This document shows, in pieces, positions 1 to 8,143 of a stretch of 64,000 bases of DNA. Numbering within the stretch: the stretch's first letter is position 1; the number at the start of each line of letters is the position of its first letter. Made by a program: the position numbers and the translations under genes. The notes beneath the pieces were generated by a model, which worked only from the letters and a program-made list of their open reading frames with translations, did not search any database and was not told the DNA's origin. Source of the DNA: Streptomyces coffeae (GTDB lineage Bacteria; Actinomycetota; Actinomycetes; Streptomycetales; Streptomycetaceae); the NCBI RefSeq assembly GCF_016741875.1, contig NZ_JAERRF010000010.1:62001-126000 (forward strand), written 5' to 3'.

Positions 1-1038
1 TATGTGCTCACCGGCCACAAGTGGTTCACCTCCGCGCCGATGAGCGATGTCTTCCTGACGCTGGCCCAGGCCGACGAGGGGCTGACCTGCTTCCTGGTGC
101 CGCGGGTCCTGCCGGACGGCACCCGTAACGCGCTGCGGTTGCAGCGGCTGAAGAACAAGCTGGGCAACCACTCCAACGCCTCGTCGGAGATCGAGTACGA
201 GCAGGCCGTGGCCTGGCGGGTCGGCGAACCGGGCCGCGGGGTGCGCACCATCGTCGAGATGGTGAACATGACCCGGCTGGACTGTGTCATCGGCTCGGCG
301 GCGGGCATGCGCGCCGGGCTGCGGCAGGCGCTGCACCACACCGAGCACCGCCGGGTGTTCGGCGCCGAGCTGATCGACCAGCCGCTGATGCGCCATGTGC
401 TGGCGGATCTGGCGGTGGAGTCGGAGGCGGCCACCACCCTCGCGATGCGGCTGGCGGCGGCCCTGGACCGGGCGGAGGCCGGGGACGCGTCGGAGGCGGC
501 GCTGCGCCGGCTCGGGCTCGCGGTCAGCAAGTACTGGGTGTGCAAGCGCGGTTCGGCCCATGCCGCGGAGGCCCTGGAGTGCCTGGGCGGCAATGGCTAT
601 GTGGAGGACTCGGGGATGCCCCGGCTCTACCGCGAGGCACCGCTGCTGTCCATCTGGGAGGGCTCGGGCAATGTGGCCGCACTCGATGTGCTGCGTGCGC
701 TCGGCCGTGAGGAGGGCGCGCTCGACGCCTTCCTCGCCGAGGTCGAGACCGCGGCGGGGGCCGACGCGCGGCTGGACGCGGCCGTGGCCCGGCTGCGCGC
801 GCTGCTGCCGCAGCTCGGCGATCCGCAGCGGTCCCAGGTGCTGGCGCGCCGTCTGGCCGAGCAGATGACGCTGGTGCTCCAGGGCAGTCTGCTGGTGCGG
901 TACAGCCATCCGGCGGTGGCCGACGCGTTCTGCGCCTCGCGGCTGGACGGTGACTGGGGGCATGCGTTCGGCACCCTGCCGCCGGGGACCGACACCGGAC
1001 CGATCCTGGAGCGGGCCCGGCCCAAGGACCTGCGTTGA
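1..1038 (+). CDS. Acyl-CoA dehydrogenase, AidB-like (5' end outside window)
   Basis: The frame is open from base 1, so the N-terminal third of the protein is missing. The visible part holds the middle beta domain, which begins with the typical TGHKWFTSAP stretch, and the C-terminal helical domain. Near its end the segment ECLGGNGYVEDSGMPRLYRE precedes LLSIWEGSGNV. The Glu of WEG sits where acyl-CoA dehydrogenases carry the catalytic base. The SGNV ending and the C-terminal extension recall the AidB/isovaleryl branch of this FAD family. The expected reaction is alpha,beta-dehydrogenation of an acyl-CoA, although some AidB-like members act in alkylation damage instead. The TGA stop overlaps the TTG start of the crotonase gene, so the two are probably translated together in fatty- or branched-acyl catabolism. 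The family call is firm; the substrate is unknown. Confidence 0.9.
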   Translation, partial: YVLTGHKWFTSAPMSDVFLTLAQADEGLTCFLVPRVLPDGTRNALRLQRLKNKLGNHSNASSEIEYEQAVAWRVGEPGRGVRTIVEMVNMTRLDCVIGSAAGMRAGLRQALHHTEHRRVFGAELIDQPLMRHVLADLAVESEAATTLAMRLAAALDRAEAGDASEAALRRLGLAVSKYWVCKRGSAHAAEALECLGGNGYVEDSGMPRLYREAPLLSIWEGSGNVAALDVLRALGREEGALDAFLAEVETAAGADARLDAAVARLRALLPQLGDPQRSQVLARRLAEQMTLVLQGSLLVRYSHPAVADAFCASRLDGDWGHAFGTLPPGTDTGPILERARPKDLR

Positions 1039-1820
1039 CATCGGCGGACGGCACGGCGGCGGTCCGTACCGAGCGGGCGGGCCCGGTCACCACCGTGGTG
1101 CTCGCCCGCCCCGAGGTCCGCAACGCGGTGGACGGGGCGACGGCCACCGCGCTCGCCGACGCCTTCCGCGCCTTCGACGCCGACCCCGGGGCCCGGGTCG
1201 CGGTGCTGTGGGGCGAGGGCGGCACCTTCTGCTCCGGCGCCGACCTCAAGGCGGTCGGCACCGAGCGCGGCAACCGCGTGGCCGAGGACGGCGACGGGCC
1301 GATGGGGCCCACCCGGATGCGGCTGTCCAAACCGGTGATCGCGGCGATCAGCGGCCATGCGGTCGCGGGTGGGCTGGAGTTGGCCCTGTGGTGCGATCTG
1401 CGGGTGGTGGAGGAGGACGCGGTCCTCGGGGTGTTCTGCCGCCGCTGGGGCGTACCGCTGATCGACGGCGGCACCGTACGGCTGCCCCGGCTGATCGGCG
1501 CGAGCCGGGCGATGGACCTGGTGCTGACGGGGCGTGCGGTGCCGGCCCGGGAGGCGTACGACATCGGGCTGGCCAACCGGCTGGTGCCACCGGGAGAGGC
1601 CCGCGCGGAGGCGGAGCGGCTGGCCGCCGATACCGCCCGCTTCCCGCAGACGTGTCTGCGCGGCGACCGCGCCGCGCTGCTCGAGCAGGAGGGACTGCCG
1701 GAGGAGGAGGCAATGGCACGGGAACTGCGCCATGGCCGGGCCACGCTGGCGGAGGGGCTGGACGGCGCGGCGCGCTTCGCGGCGGGCGCGGGACGGCACG
1801 GCGGCTTCGAGGAGCTGTGA
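1035..1820 (+). CDS. Enoyl-CoA hydratase/isomerase (crotonase) family protein
   Basis: A 261-residue crotonase-fold protein. The oxyanion-hole segments FCSGADLKAVG and SGHAVAGGLELALWCDL are clear. The start is TTG, overlapping the stop of the dehydrogenase gene by four bases (TTGA), which argues for translational coupling. The two glutamates that hydrate the double bond in classical hydratases are not obvious: their region reads CRRWGVPLIDGGT. It may therefore be an isomerase, hydrolase or other crotonase-type enzyme rather than a true hydratase. It likely works on the product of the upstream acyl-CoA dehydrogenase. A strong hairpin follows the gene. Confidence 0.88.
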   Translation: MTSADGTAAVRTERAGPVTTVVLARPEVRNAVDGATATALADAFRAFDADPGARVAVLWGEGGTFCSGADLKAVGTERGNRVAEDGDGPMGPTRMRLSKPVIAAISGHAVAGGLELALWCDLRVVEEDAVLGVFCRRWGVPLIDGGTVRLPRLIGASRAMDLVLTGRAVPAREAYDIGLANRLVPPGEARAEAERLAADTARFPQTCLRGDRAALLEQEGLPEEEAMARELRHGRATLAEGLDGAARFAAGAGRHGGFEEL

Positions 1821-1842
1821 GACGCGGGCTCCGCACACCGGT

Positions 1843-1870
1843 ACGTCGGGGGCTTGGCCGCCCCTGACGT
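1843..1870 (+). terminator. Hairpin downstream of the crotonase gene
   Basis: An 11-bp stem (arms ACGTCGGGGGC and GCCCCTGACGT, one G-T wobble) encloses the 6-base loop TTGGCC. It begins 23 bases after the crotonase stop. No T-run follows, as is common for Streptomyces terminators. It probably ends the dehydrogenase-crotonase transcript. Confidence 0.6.
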
Positions 1871-1969
1871 CAACCTCGGCGCGATGAACTCCCGCACGAC
1901 GTCCCCTATTCGGGGGAAAAGACAGGGCCGTACGGCTGGTTCCGGTCCGGGCGGCCAAAGATCCTCCTC

Positions 1970-2797
1970 GTGAACCGATGGCATCGCGCATGGCGTTCAG
2001 GGGTCCTCGTCACGGCCCTGGTGTGCGCCTCGGCGGGGGCGACAGCCGCGGCCGAGGGAACCGGTGGAAGCGGCGGCTCCGCGTCCGTCACCCCCGCTCC
2101 CCGGCGGACGGTCGACGTCCGGGTCCGAGCGGGGGTGACGGACGAGGGGGCGTACGCGGCCGCGCGGGTCGAAGTCCGCCCCGGATTCTGTGTGTACGCC
2201 ATCGCGTCGGCCGGGAGGGACGGCGCCTCCGCCCGGTACGGACACTGCCCCACGCCGAGACCCACACCCACCCCCACGCCGACGCCCGGACCGACGCCCA
2301 CGCCGACACCCACGCCTACGCCCACCCCGACACCGACGCCCAGGCCCACTCCTACCCCGACGCCCACGCCCACCCCGACACCGACGCCCAGGCCCACTCC
2401 TACCCCGACGCCCACGCCCACGCCGACACCCACCCCCACCCTTACGCCGACGCCGACGCCAACGCCCAGTCCCCCGCGGGCCTCGGACGCCCCCGCCCCG
2501 GCGCCCGCTCCGGAGCGCCCCGCGCCCGGCCGGACCGCCACGCCCCGGCCCACCCCTCCGCGACCGGCGGAGCCCTCCCCCGGCGAACCCCCGACGCCGT
2601 CCTCCGAGCCGACGCCCACCCCGACGCGGGCGCGCCCGGTCCAGGCGCAGGCGTATCGCCCGCCCAGCCGCGAAGCGCCCCCCGACGGGACCTCGTTGGT
2701 CACCTTCACCCTGCTGCTCACGGCGCCCGCGGTGCTCGCGGCCGCCGCTCTCCGCCCGCGTTCGCGCTCCGCCTCGCGCGGCGGGCGGCGCGGCTGA
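1970..2797 (+). CDS. Secreted/anchored Pro-Thr-repeat protein
   Basis: A 275-residue protein of low complexity. Residues 1-28 look like a signal peptide (basic MNRWHRAW, then a hydrophobic stretch ending in ATAAAE). A short unique domain of about 65 residues follows and contains two cysteines (GFCVYA and YGHCPT). Then come about 65 residues of PT dipeptide repeats, a Pro-rich linker, a hydrophobic segment near residues 243-258 (FTLLLTAPAVLAAAAL) and a basic tail. The layout is that of an exported protein held in the membrane or wall by a C-terminal anchor, with the PT region as an extended stalk. No LPXTG sorting motif is present. The GTG start at 1970 was chosen because the signal peptide follows it directly. 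The function of the small cysteine domain is not recognised. Confidence 0.75.
   Translation: MNRWHRAWRSGVLVTALVCASAGATAAAEGTGGSGGSASVTPAPRRTVDVRVRAGVTDEGAYAAARVEVRPGFCVYAIASAGRDGASARYGHCPTPRPTPTPTPTPGPTPTPTPTPTPTPTPTPRPTPTPTPTPTPTPTPRPTPTPTPTPTPTPTPTLTPTPTPTPSPPRASDAPAPAPAPERPAPGRTATPRPTPPRPAEPSPGEPPTPSSEPTPTPTRARPVQAQAYRPPSREAPPDGTSLVTFTLLLTAPAVLAAAALRPRSRSASRGGRRG
2321..2416 (+). repeat. 48-bp tandem duplication in the PT-stalk coding region
   Basis: Two perfect 48-bp copies (2321-2368 and 2369-2416) begin with CCCACCCCGACACCGACG. They lie within a longer run of degenerate CCNACN repeats coding for Pro-Thr. The unit length is a multiple of three, so copy-number change would lengthen or shorten the stalk without breaking the frame. 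Confidence 0.85.
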
Positions 2798-2829
2798 TCC
2801 GCCCTGCCGACCCGCTCCGGAGGTTGCCC

Positions 2830-3600
2830 ATGCCCGAATGGCTGATTCTGACTCTTCTGATGGCCGGGGTCTGTACGGCCGTTGTGCTGGCCGCCGTCCT
2901 CAACGCCCACCGTCTCGGCGGGGACGACGACCCGAGCGAGACCCCCGATGTCCTCGACTACATGATCATGATGATCGGCGTGGTCTACGCGATCGTGCTG
3001 GGCCTGGCCATCGCCGGGGTCTGGGAGGCGCGCGGCGCCGCCCAGAACGGGGTGCGGACGGAGGCACAGGCACTGCACGAGGTGAGCGCACGGGCGAGCG
3101 TCTACCCGCGGTCCGTACGCGACCGGATCGATGAGGACATCGACGCGTATGTGGACCATGTGGTGTCCAAGGAGTGGCAGGTGATGATCGACAAGGGTGA
3201 GCTGACCGAGCGCGGCACGGCGCTGCTGGACGCCGTGCGGCACGAGGTCACCCACGCCCGGCCGCACACCGCGCTCCAGTCACAGGCGTATCAGCCGATG
3301 GTGGACGAGGTGGCCGCGGCCGACGCGGCCCGGACCGCCCGGCAGCAGAGCGCGGGGCCCACCATGCCCCCGGTGGTCTGGATCGGGCTGGCGCTGGGGG
3401 CGGCACTGGTCATCGGGCTGATCTTCACCTTGCAGATCCGCCGCTCACCACGGGAGTTGATGCTGTCCGTGATGTTCACCAGCCTGATCGTCTTTCTGCT
3501 CTTCCTGGTCTGGGACTTCGACGATCCGTTCGGGCGCTCGGTCGGCGACACGACCACCCCGTTCACCGATCTGTTTCCCAGCGCACGGGGAGGTGTTTGA
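2830..3600 (+). CDS. DUF4239 (bestrophin-like) membrane protein
   Basis: A 256-residue membrane protein. There is a hydrophobic segment at residues 3-23, another near 41-64 (YMIMMIGVVYAIVLGLAIAG), a soluble central region with many charged helices, and two C-terminal hydrophobic segments near residues 179-198 and 209-227. This pattern matches the DUF4239 family, whose function is unknown. The ATG is preceded by GGAGG six bases away, which sets the start; the frame is open further upstream, but that part only shadows the PT-repeat gene. The last 38 bases overlap the end of the convergent P450 gene. Confidence 0.8.
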   Translation: MPEWLILTLLMAGVCTAVVLAAVLNAHRLGGDDDPSETPDVLDYMIMMIGVVYAIVLGLAIAGVWEARGAAQNGVRTEAQALHEVSARASVYPRSVRDRIDEDIDAYVDHVVSKEWQVMIDKGELTERGTALLDAVRHEVTHARPHTALQSQAYQPMVDEVAAADAARTARQQSAGPTMPPVVWIGLALGAALVIGLIFTLQIRRSPRELMLSVMFTSLIVFLLFLVWDFDDPFGRSVGDTTTPFTDLFPSARGGV

Positions 3601-4852
3601 GTCCGTTCTGAAAGTTGGAGATGAGCCGCACCGGCTCCCCGGCGAGACGCAGTCCGGGCAGCCGGTCGAGGGCGCCGCGCAGCATGGCCCGCATCTGGAC
3701 GCGGGCCAGATGCGCTCCCATGCAGAAGTGCGGGCCGTAGCCGAAGCTGACGTGATCGTTGGGTGCGCGGGTGGGGTCGAAGCGGTCAGGGTCGGGGAAA
3801 ACGGTCTCGTCGCGGTTGGCGGAGGCGTGGAAGACCACGACCTTCTCACCGCGCCGGATCAGCTGTCCGCCCAGTTCCACCTCGCGGGTGGCGGTGCGGC
3901 GGAAGGTGATGACCGGCGGCCAGCAGCGCAGCATCTCCTCCACCGCCGGGCCGGTGAGTTCGGGCCGGTCGAGCAGGAGCCGGTGGCTGTCGGGGTGGTC
4001 GAGAAGGGTGAGCAGCCCGCCGGGGATGCCGTTGCGCAGCGTCTCGTTGCCCGCCACCGCGAGCAGGAAGAACATGTTCTCGAACTCCTCGCGGCTCAGG
4101 CCGCCCTCCCGCATCCGCGCCATCACACTGCCGGGCCGGGGGCGTTCGGCCAGCGCGTGGGCGTAGCCGAACATATCGGCCAGGGCCCCGCGGGAGCGCG
4201 GGTTCATCGGCCGTCCGTCCGGGCGGACCGCTGAGGCGGGCCGGAGGGCGAGGGCGGCGCGTCCCATGGGGCTCAGCTCCTCCGGGTCCGCGGTGCCGGA
4301 CCCGGCGAGATCCGTGTCCTGGTAGCCGATGACCCGGTTCGACCAGTCGAACAGCAGCCGCCGGTCGCTCTCGGGGACGCCCATCACATGGGCCAGGGTC
4401 CACACCGGCAGATCGGCCGCGAGCTCGACGAAGTCGGCCTCGCCCCGGTCGGCCACGGAGTCGATGAGCGCCGCCGCGCGCTCCTCGATGACCGCCTCCA
4501 GCTCGCGTACGGCCCGCGGGGTGAGGGCGGCGGCGACGATCCGCCGGGTCCGGGAGTGGTCGGGCGGATCCTGGTTGAGCATCATCGCCCGGACGAAGTC
4601 GAGGTCGGCCGGGGTGTCGGGGTCACGGATCTGGGTGGCGCCCAGCCACGAGGAGAAGATCTCCGGCGTGCGCAGCACCTGTTTGACGTCGGCATGCCGG
4701 AACACCGCCCAGAAGCCGGGGCCCGCGGGCCACGCCCCGACCGCGGGTTCCTCGATCCGGCAGACGGGGCGGGTGGCGCGCAGTTCGCGGAAGAGCGCGT
4801 AGGGGACGCCGGTGGCGTAGGTCTCGGGAAGGAACGCCTCCACAGGGTTCAC
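3563..4852 (-). CDS. Cytochrome P450
   Basis: A 429-residue P450. The haem-binding loop is FGYGPHFCMGAHLA, the K-helix ExxR is EEMLR, and the I-helix reads AGNETLRN with the normal acid-alcohol (ET) pair. Length is as expected for a soluble bacterial P450 that needs a separate ferredoxin and reductase; neither is adjacent. The NETLRN I-helix and general texture recall sterol- or linear-lipid-oxidising families such as CYP125/CYP124/CYP142, but the substrate cannot be assigned. GTG start at 4852. The 3' end overlaps the convergent DUF4239 gene by 38 bases. Confidence 0.93.
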   Translation of the reverse strand: MNPVEAFLPETYATGVPYALFRELRATRPVCRIEEPAVGAWPAGPGFWAVFRHADVKQVLRTPEIFSSWLGATQIRDPDTPADLDFVRAMMLNQDPPDHSRTRRIVAAALTPRAVRELEAVIEERAAALIDSVADRGEADFVELAADLPVWTLAHVMGVPESDRRLLFDWSNRVIGYQDTDLAGSGTADPEELSPMGRAALALRPASAVRPDGRPMNPRSRGALADMFGYAHALAERPRPGSVMARMREGGLSREEFENMFFLLAVAGNETLRNGIPGGLLTLLDHPDSHRLLLDRPELTGPAVEEMLRCWPPVITFRRTATREVELGGQLIRRGEKVVVFHASANRDETVFPDPDRFDPTRAPNDHVSFGYGPHFCMGAHLARVQMRAMLRGALDRLPGLRLAGEPVRLISNFQNGLKHLPVRWETDR

Positions 4853-4942
4853 AGCCGAGACCGTACGGCGCCGCCCGCCGGGTCCGTCAAGACGCCGGCG
4901 GGCCCGTCAGAACACCGGCGCCGAACGGGCGTCGGGCCGTCG

Positions 4943-5794
<852 letters not shown>

Positions 5795-5863
5795 TGTTTC
5801 TCCTGTCGTACGGTGGCGGTCATGGTGCTTTGGCGGTGCGGTGGTGCCCGGGTACGGGCCCGG

Positions 5864-5900
5864 TGATCGCCGGTCCGTCCCTGGCGCTAGCCTCGCAGAT
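5864..5900 (+). promoter_or_regulatory. Candidate promoter of the universal stress protein gene
   Basis: A TAGCCT hexamer (5888-5893) fits the TANNNT -10 pattern and lies 7 bases before the GTG at 5901. A weak -35 candidate TGATCG sits 18 bases upstream. No Shine-Dalgarno sequence is seen, which together suggests a leaderless mRNA. Pattern match only. Confidence 0.3.
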
Positions 5901-6362
5901 GTGGTGGACAAACTCCCCGAGTCTTTTGAACGTGGCACCGACGGGCCGAAGGTCATCGTGGTCGGAGTGGACGGCTCCGATTCCTCCTGGCGCGCCGCGG
6001 CGTACGCCGCCGGCCTGGCCAGACGGCAGAACGCGCTGCTGGCCGTGGTCTATGTGCAGCCGGTGGTGCCCGCGGGCGCGGCCCTCGGCGCGGCGGTGGC
6101 CGACACCACGGGCGAGGTCGCCGAGGAGCTGCTCCGGGAGATCAGGGAGGCCGCCGAGCGGCTGCGCGGGGTGTTCGAGGTGCGCTGGGAGTTCCACACC
6201 TTCCCCGGCGACCCCTACAGCGGTCTGGTGCGGGCGGCGGACGAGCTCACCGCGGACGCGGTGGTCGTCGGCGCGTCCGAGCAGGCCGGGCACCGTATCG
6301 TCGGCTCGGTCGCGGTCCGGCTGGTGAAGGCGGGGCGCTGGCCGGTGACGGTGGTTCCCTGA
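5901..6362 (+). CDS. Universal stress protein (UspA family)
   Basis: A single-domain Usp of 153 residues. It has the N-terminal VIVVGVDGSDSSWRA strand-loop, where Asp binds the adenine nucleotide. The C-terminal part is VVVGASEQAGHRIVGSVAVR, a diverged form of the G-x2-G-x9-GS phosphate loop. The GTG at 5901 is chosen because it gives the usual family length; the next codon (5904) is also GTG, and the open frame extends further upstream without similarity. Cytosolic; such proteins are typically induced in stasis or hypoxia. It is divergent from the metallophosphoesterase and convergent with dodecin. Confidence 0.85.
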   Translation: MVDKLPESFERGTDGPKVIVVGVDGSDSSWRAAAYAAGLARRQNALLAVVYVQPVVPAGAALGAAVADTTGEVAEELLREIREAAERLRGVFEVRWEFHTFPGDPYSGLVRAADELTADAVVVGASEQAGHRIVGSVAVRLVKAGRWPVTVVP

Positions 6363-6368
6363 GGCCGG

Positions 6369-6403
6369 ACCCCGGCCGTCGGACTCGCGGACGGCGGCGG
6401 GGT
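6369..6403. terminator. Imperfect hairpin between convergent usp and dodecin genes
   Basis: Arms ACCCC and GGGGT flank a 6-bp inner stem GCCGTC/GACGGC with a 9-base loop. It lies between two converging stops and could serve both. Confidence 0.45.
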
Positions 6404-6436
6404 GCGGCACGGCGGGAGAAGCGATTTTGAGGCAGG

Positions 6437-6655
6437 TCAGGGGGCCTTGTCCTCCAACCGGAAGCCGACCTTCAGCCCCACCTGGTAATGCGCGATGCGC
6501 CCGCCTTCGAGGTGCCCGCGGATCTCCGTGACCTCGAACCAGTCCAGTTCTCGGAGAGTCTTGGAAGCCCGGTCGATGCCGCTCCTGATGGCGTCGTCGA
6601 CGCTGTCGGTGGACGAGCCGACGAGCTCCGTCACCCGGTATGTGTGGCAGGACAT
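6437..6655 (-). CDS. Dodecin (flavin-storage protein)
   Basis: A 72-residue protein matching the whole dodecin family. The N-terminus is HTYRVTELVGSS, the centre has the LDWFEVTEIRGH segment with the flavin-stacking Trp, and the end is YQVGLKVGFRLED. Dodecins form hollow dodecamers that bind FMN/riboflavin or CoA and buffer them. The ATG at 6655 is preceded by GGGAGAG. It stands alone; several flavoenzymes are nearby (NDH-2-like, FAD monooxygenase), but nothing links them directly. Confidence 0.93.
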   Translation of the reverse strand: MSCHTYRVTELVGSSTDSVDDAIRSGIDRASKTLRELDWFEVTEIRGHLEGGRIAHYQVGLKVGFRLEDKAP

Positions 6656-6899
6656 ACGTCTCTCCCCTCAACACGAACGAAGCCGCCCCCCTCCACCGTG
6701 CACCCCGTAGCCCGACTCCGCGACTTTACAACGCCATCCGGGGCCGCCCGCAGACAGGACGAAGCCCCGCCCGGCGCCACGGCGGAGAGCGCACGGACGG
6801 GGCCGCTACCGGGTTGTCGACTGATCTACGGAACCACGCCTTCCCTCCGCACCGATGGCGATCTGCCCGGCCGCGGGCCGCTGTGCCGACAGCGCGGTG

Positions 6900-7970
6900 T
6901 CAGCCGCGGGGCAGCACGGAGGACAGCACGGACGGCAGCGGGTACCAGTCGGCGGTCGCGAAACTGGCGTGCCGGGTGGCGAGTTCGGCCACCCGAGCCT
7001 TGGCCTGCTCCTCGGTGGGGTGGGTGCCGTCGATGGCCGGGGGCACGCTCTGCGCGTCGGTCATGATCAGTAGGTAGTGGCGGTCGTCGTACCAGGCGGT
7101 GTCGATCCCGCTGCTCACATAGGTGGACGCGTCCCCGTCGAAGAACACGAACCAGGGGCGGATCGCGGCGTCGGTGTAACGGGTGCGCGGGTCACCCGCG
7201 GTGGCGTTGAGGACCGCGGGGAAGGCGGCGGCCTGCTTCAGGTTTCCGGCGGCGGCGAGGTCGCGGAGGTGGGTGGCGTACTCACGGTCGGTCCACAGGT
7301 GGTCGAGGGGGTTGTTCTGCTCGACCGTGCCCGGGATCAGCTCGAAGACGAACGTGCCCGCGAGAGCGGAGCGGGCGGGCCAGCCGTCGGCCCGGACCGC
7401 CTCGTCGAGGGTGGCGTGGCCGCCGGTCACATCGGCGGGGCGCAGCAGGGCGTCACCCAGCGTGCTGGTCAGCAGGGCGTCCAGCTCGGCCGGGCCGCGG
7501 CCGCCCTTGCCGTTGAAGCCGTCCTTCAGTTCGGTCTTGATGACGATGGGGCGGTGTCCCGGGTGGGCGTCGTGCCATGCCTTGAGATCGGCCAGACATC
7601 CGGCCAGGCTCTGGTTACGGGAGTTGGTGCGCAGGTCGGCCGCGGATCCGGCGTTGGCGCAGTTGTTGTTGTTGCCGAACGGATTGCTGTGCGAGACCCG
7701 CCAGCCGGAGCCGAACGCGTTGGTCCACACGTCGAGTTCGAGCAATGAGGCACCGGAGTCGAGCGCGTCGGCGAAGTACGGATACTTGTCCTTCTCGTAC
7801 GCGTTGTGCACACCCACCGCCGTGGTGGCGGAGTAGGGCGGATCGTCCGTGGTGTCGGCAGGCGCCGCGCCCGCCGGTGCCGCCAGACACAGTGCGGCGG
7901 CCGCCGCGACGACCGCCACCGTGCCCGTGCGCCGGGCCCTGTCGCCCGCAGCTCTGCCCAAGTGCCCCAT
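6900..7970 (-). CDS. Secreted calcium-dependent phosphoinositide phospholipase C (PI-PLC C1 type)
   Basis: A 356-residue exported protein. A signal peptide covers about residues 1-36 (basic RARR, hydrophobic VAVVAAAAALCLA, cleavage near AGAAPA). The mature part has the PLC-type TIM-barrel features: VGVHNAYEK with the first catalytic His, LLELDVW with acidic ligands, an Asn-rich loop after SHSNPFG, and VIKTELKDGF. The family hydrolyses phosphatidylinositol or glycosyl-PI head groups outside the cell. The ATG at 7970 was chosen because the signal peptide follows it; the open frame begins 33 bases earlier. Monocistronic in appearance. Confidence 0.88.
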   Translation of the reverse strand: MGHLGRAAGDRARRTGTVAVVAAAAALCLAAPAGAAPADTTDDPPYSATTAVGVHNAYEKDKYPYFADALDSGASLLELDVWTNAFGSGWRVSHSNPFGNNNNCANAGSAADLRTNSRNQSLAGCLADLKAWHDAHPGHRPIVIKTELKDGFNGKGGRGPAELDALLTSTLGDALLRPADVTGGHATLDEAVRADGWPARSALAGTFVFELIPGTVEQNNPLDHLWTDREYATHLRDLAAAGNLKQAAAFPAVLNATAGDPRTRYTDAAIRPWFVFFDGDASTYVSSGIDTAWYDDRHYLLIMTDAQSVPPAIDGTHPTEEQAKARVAELATRHASFATADWYPLPSVLSSVLPRG

Positions 7971-8064
7971 GGTCCCCGCCCCTTGTCGACGTCCGGTACA
8001 CAACTGGGCAGTAGCGTACGGGAGTCGTCCCGCGGGGTACGAGAGGCGGGGCGGGCACAGCGGA

Positions 8065-8096
8065 ACGGGCCCGGGGCGACAGCGCCCTGGGCCCGT
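8065..8096 (-). terminator. Strong hairpin downstream of the transketolase gene
   Basis: A 14-bp stem (outer arms ACGGGCCC/GGGCCCGT, inner GGGGCG/CGCCCT with one wobble) and a 4-base loop, 47 bases past the transketolase stop. It separates the transketolase unit from the PI-PLC gene. Confidence 0.7.
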
Positions 8097-8143
8097 CTCG
8101 CGTGGTGCGGATCACATGAAGGTGAACAGGTGGCGGGACCGGG

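Noticed and set aside
1978..2829. Possible N-terminal extension of the DUF4239 protein
   Set aside because: The frame is open, but it is out of frame with the real Pro-Thr gene and a good ribosome site precedes the ATG at 2830.
1906..3267. Long minus-strand frame rich in Gly-Val repeats
   Set aside because: It is the antisense of the Pro-Thr repeat tract (CCNACN read backwards). It lacks a ribosome site and family similarity outside the repeat.
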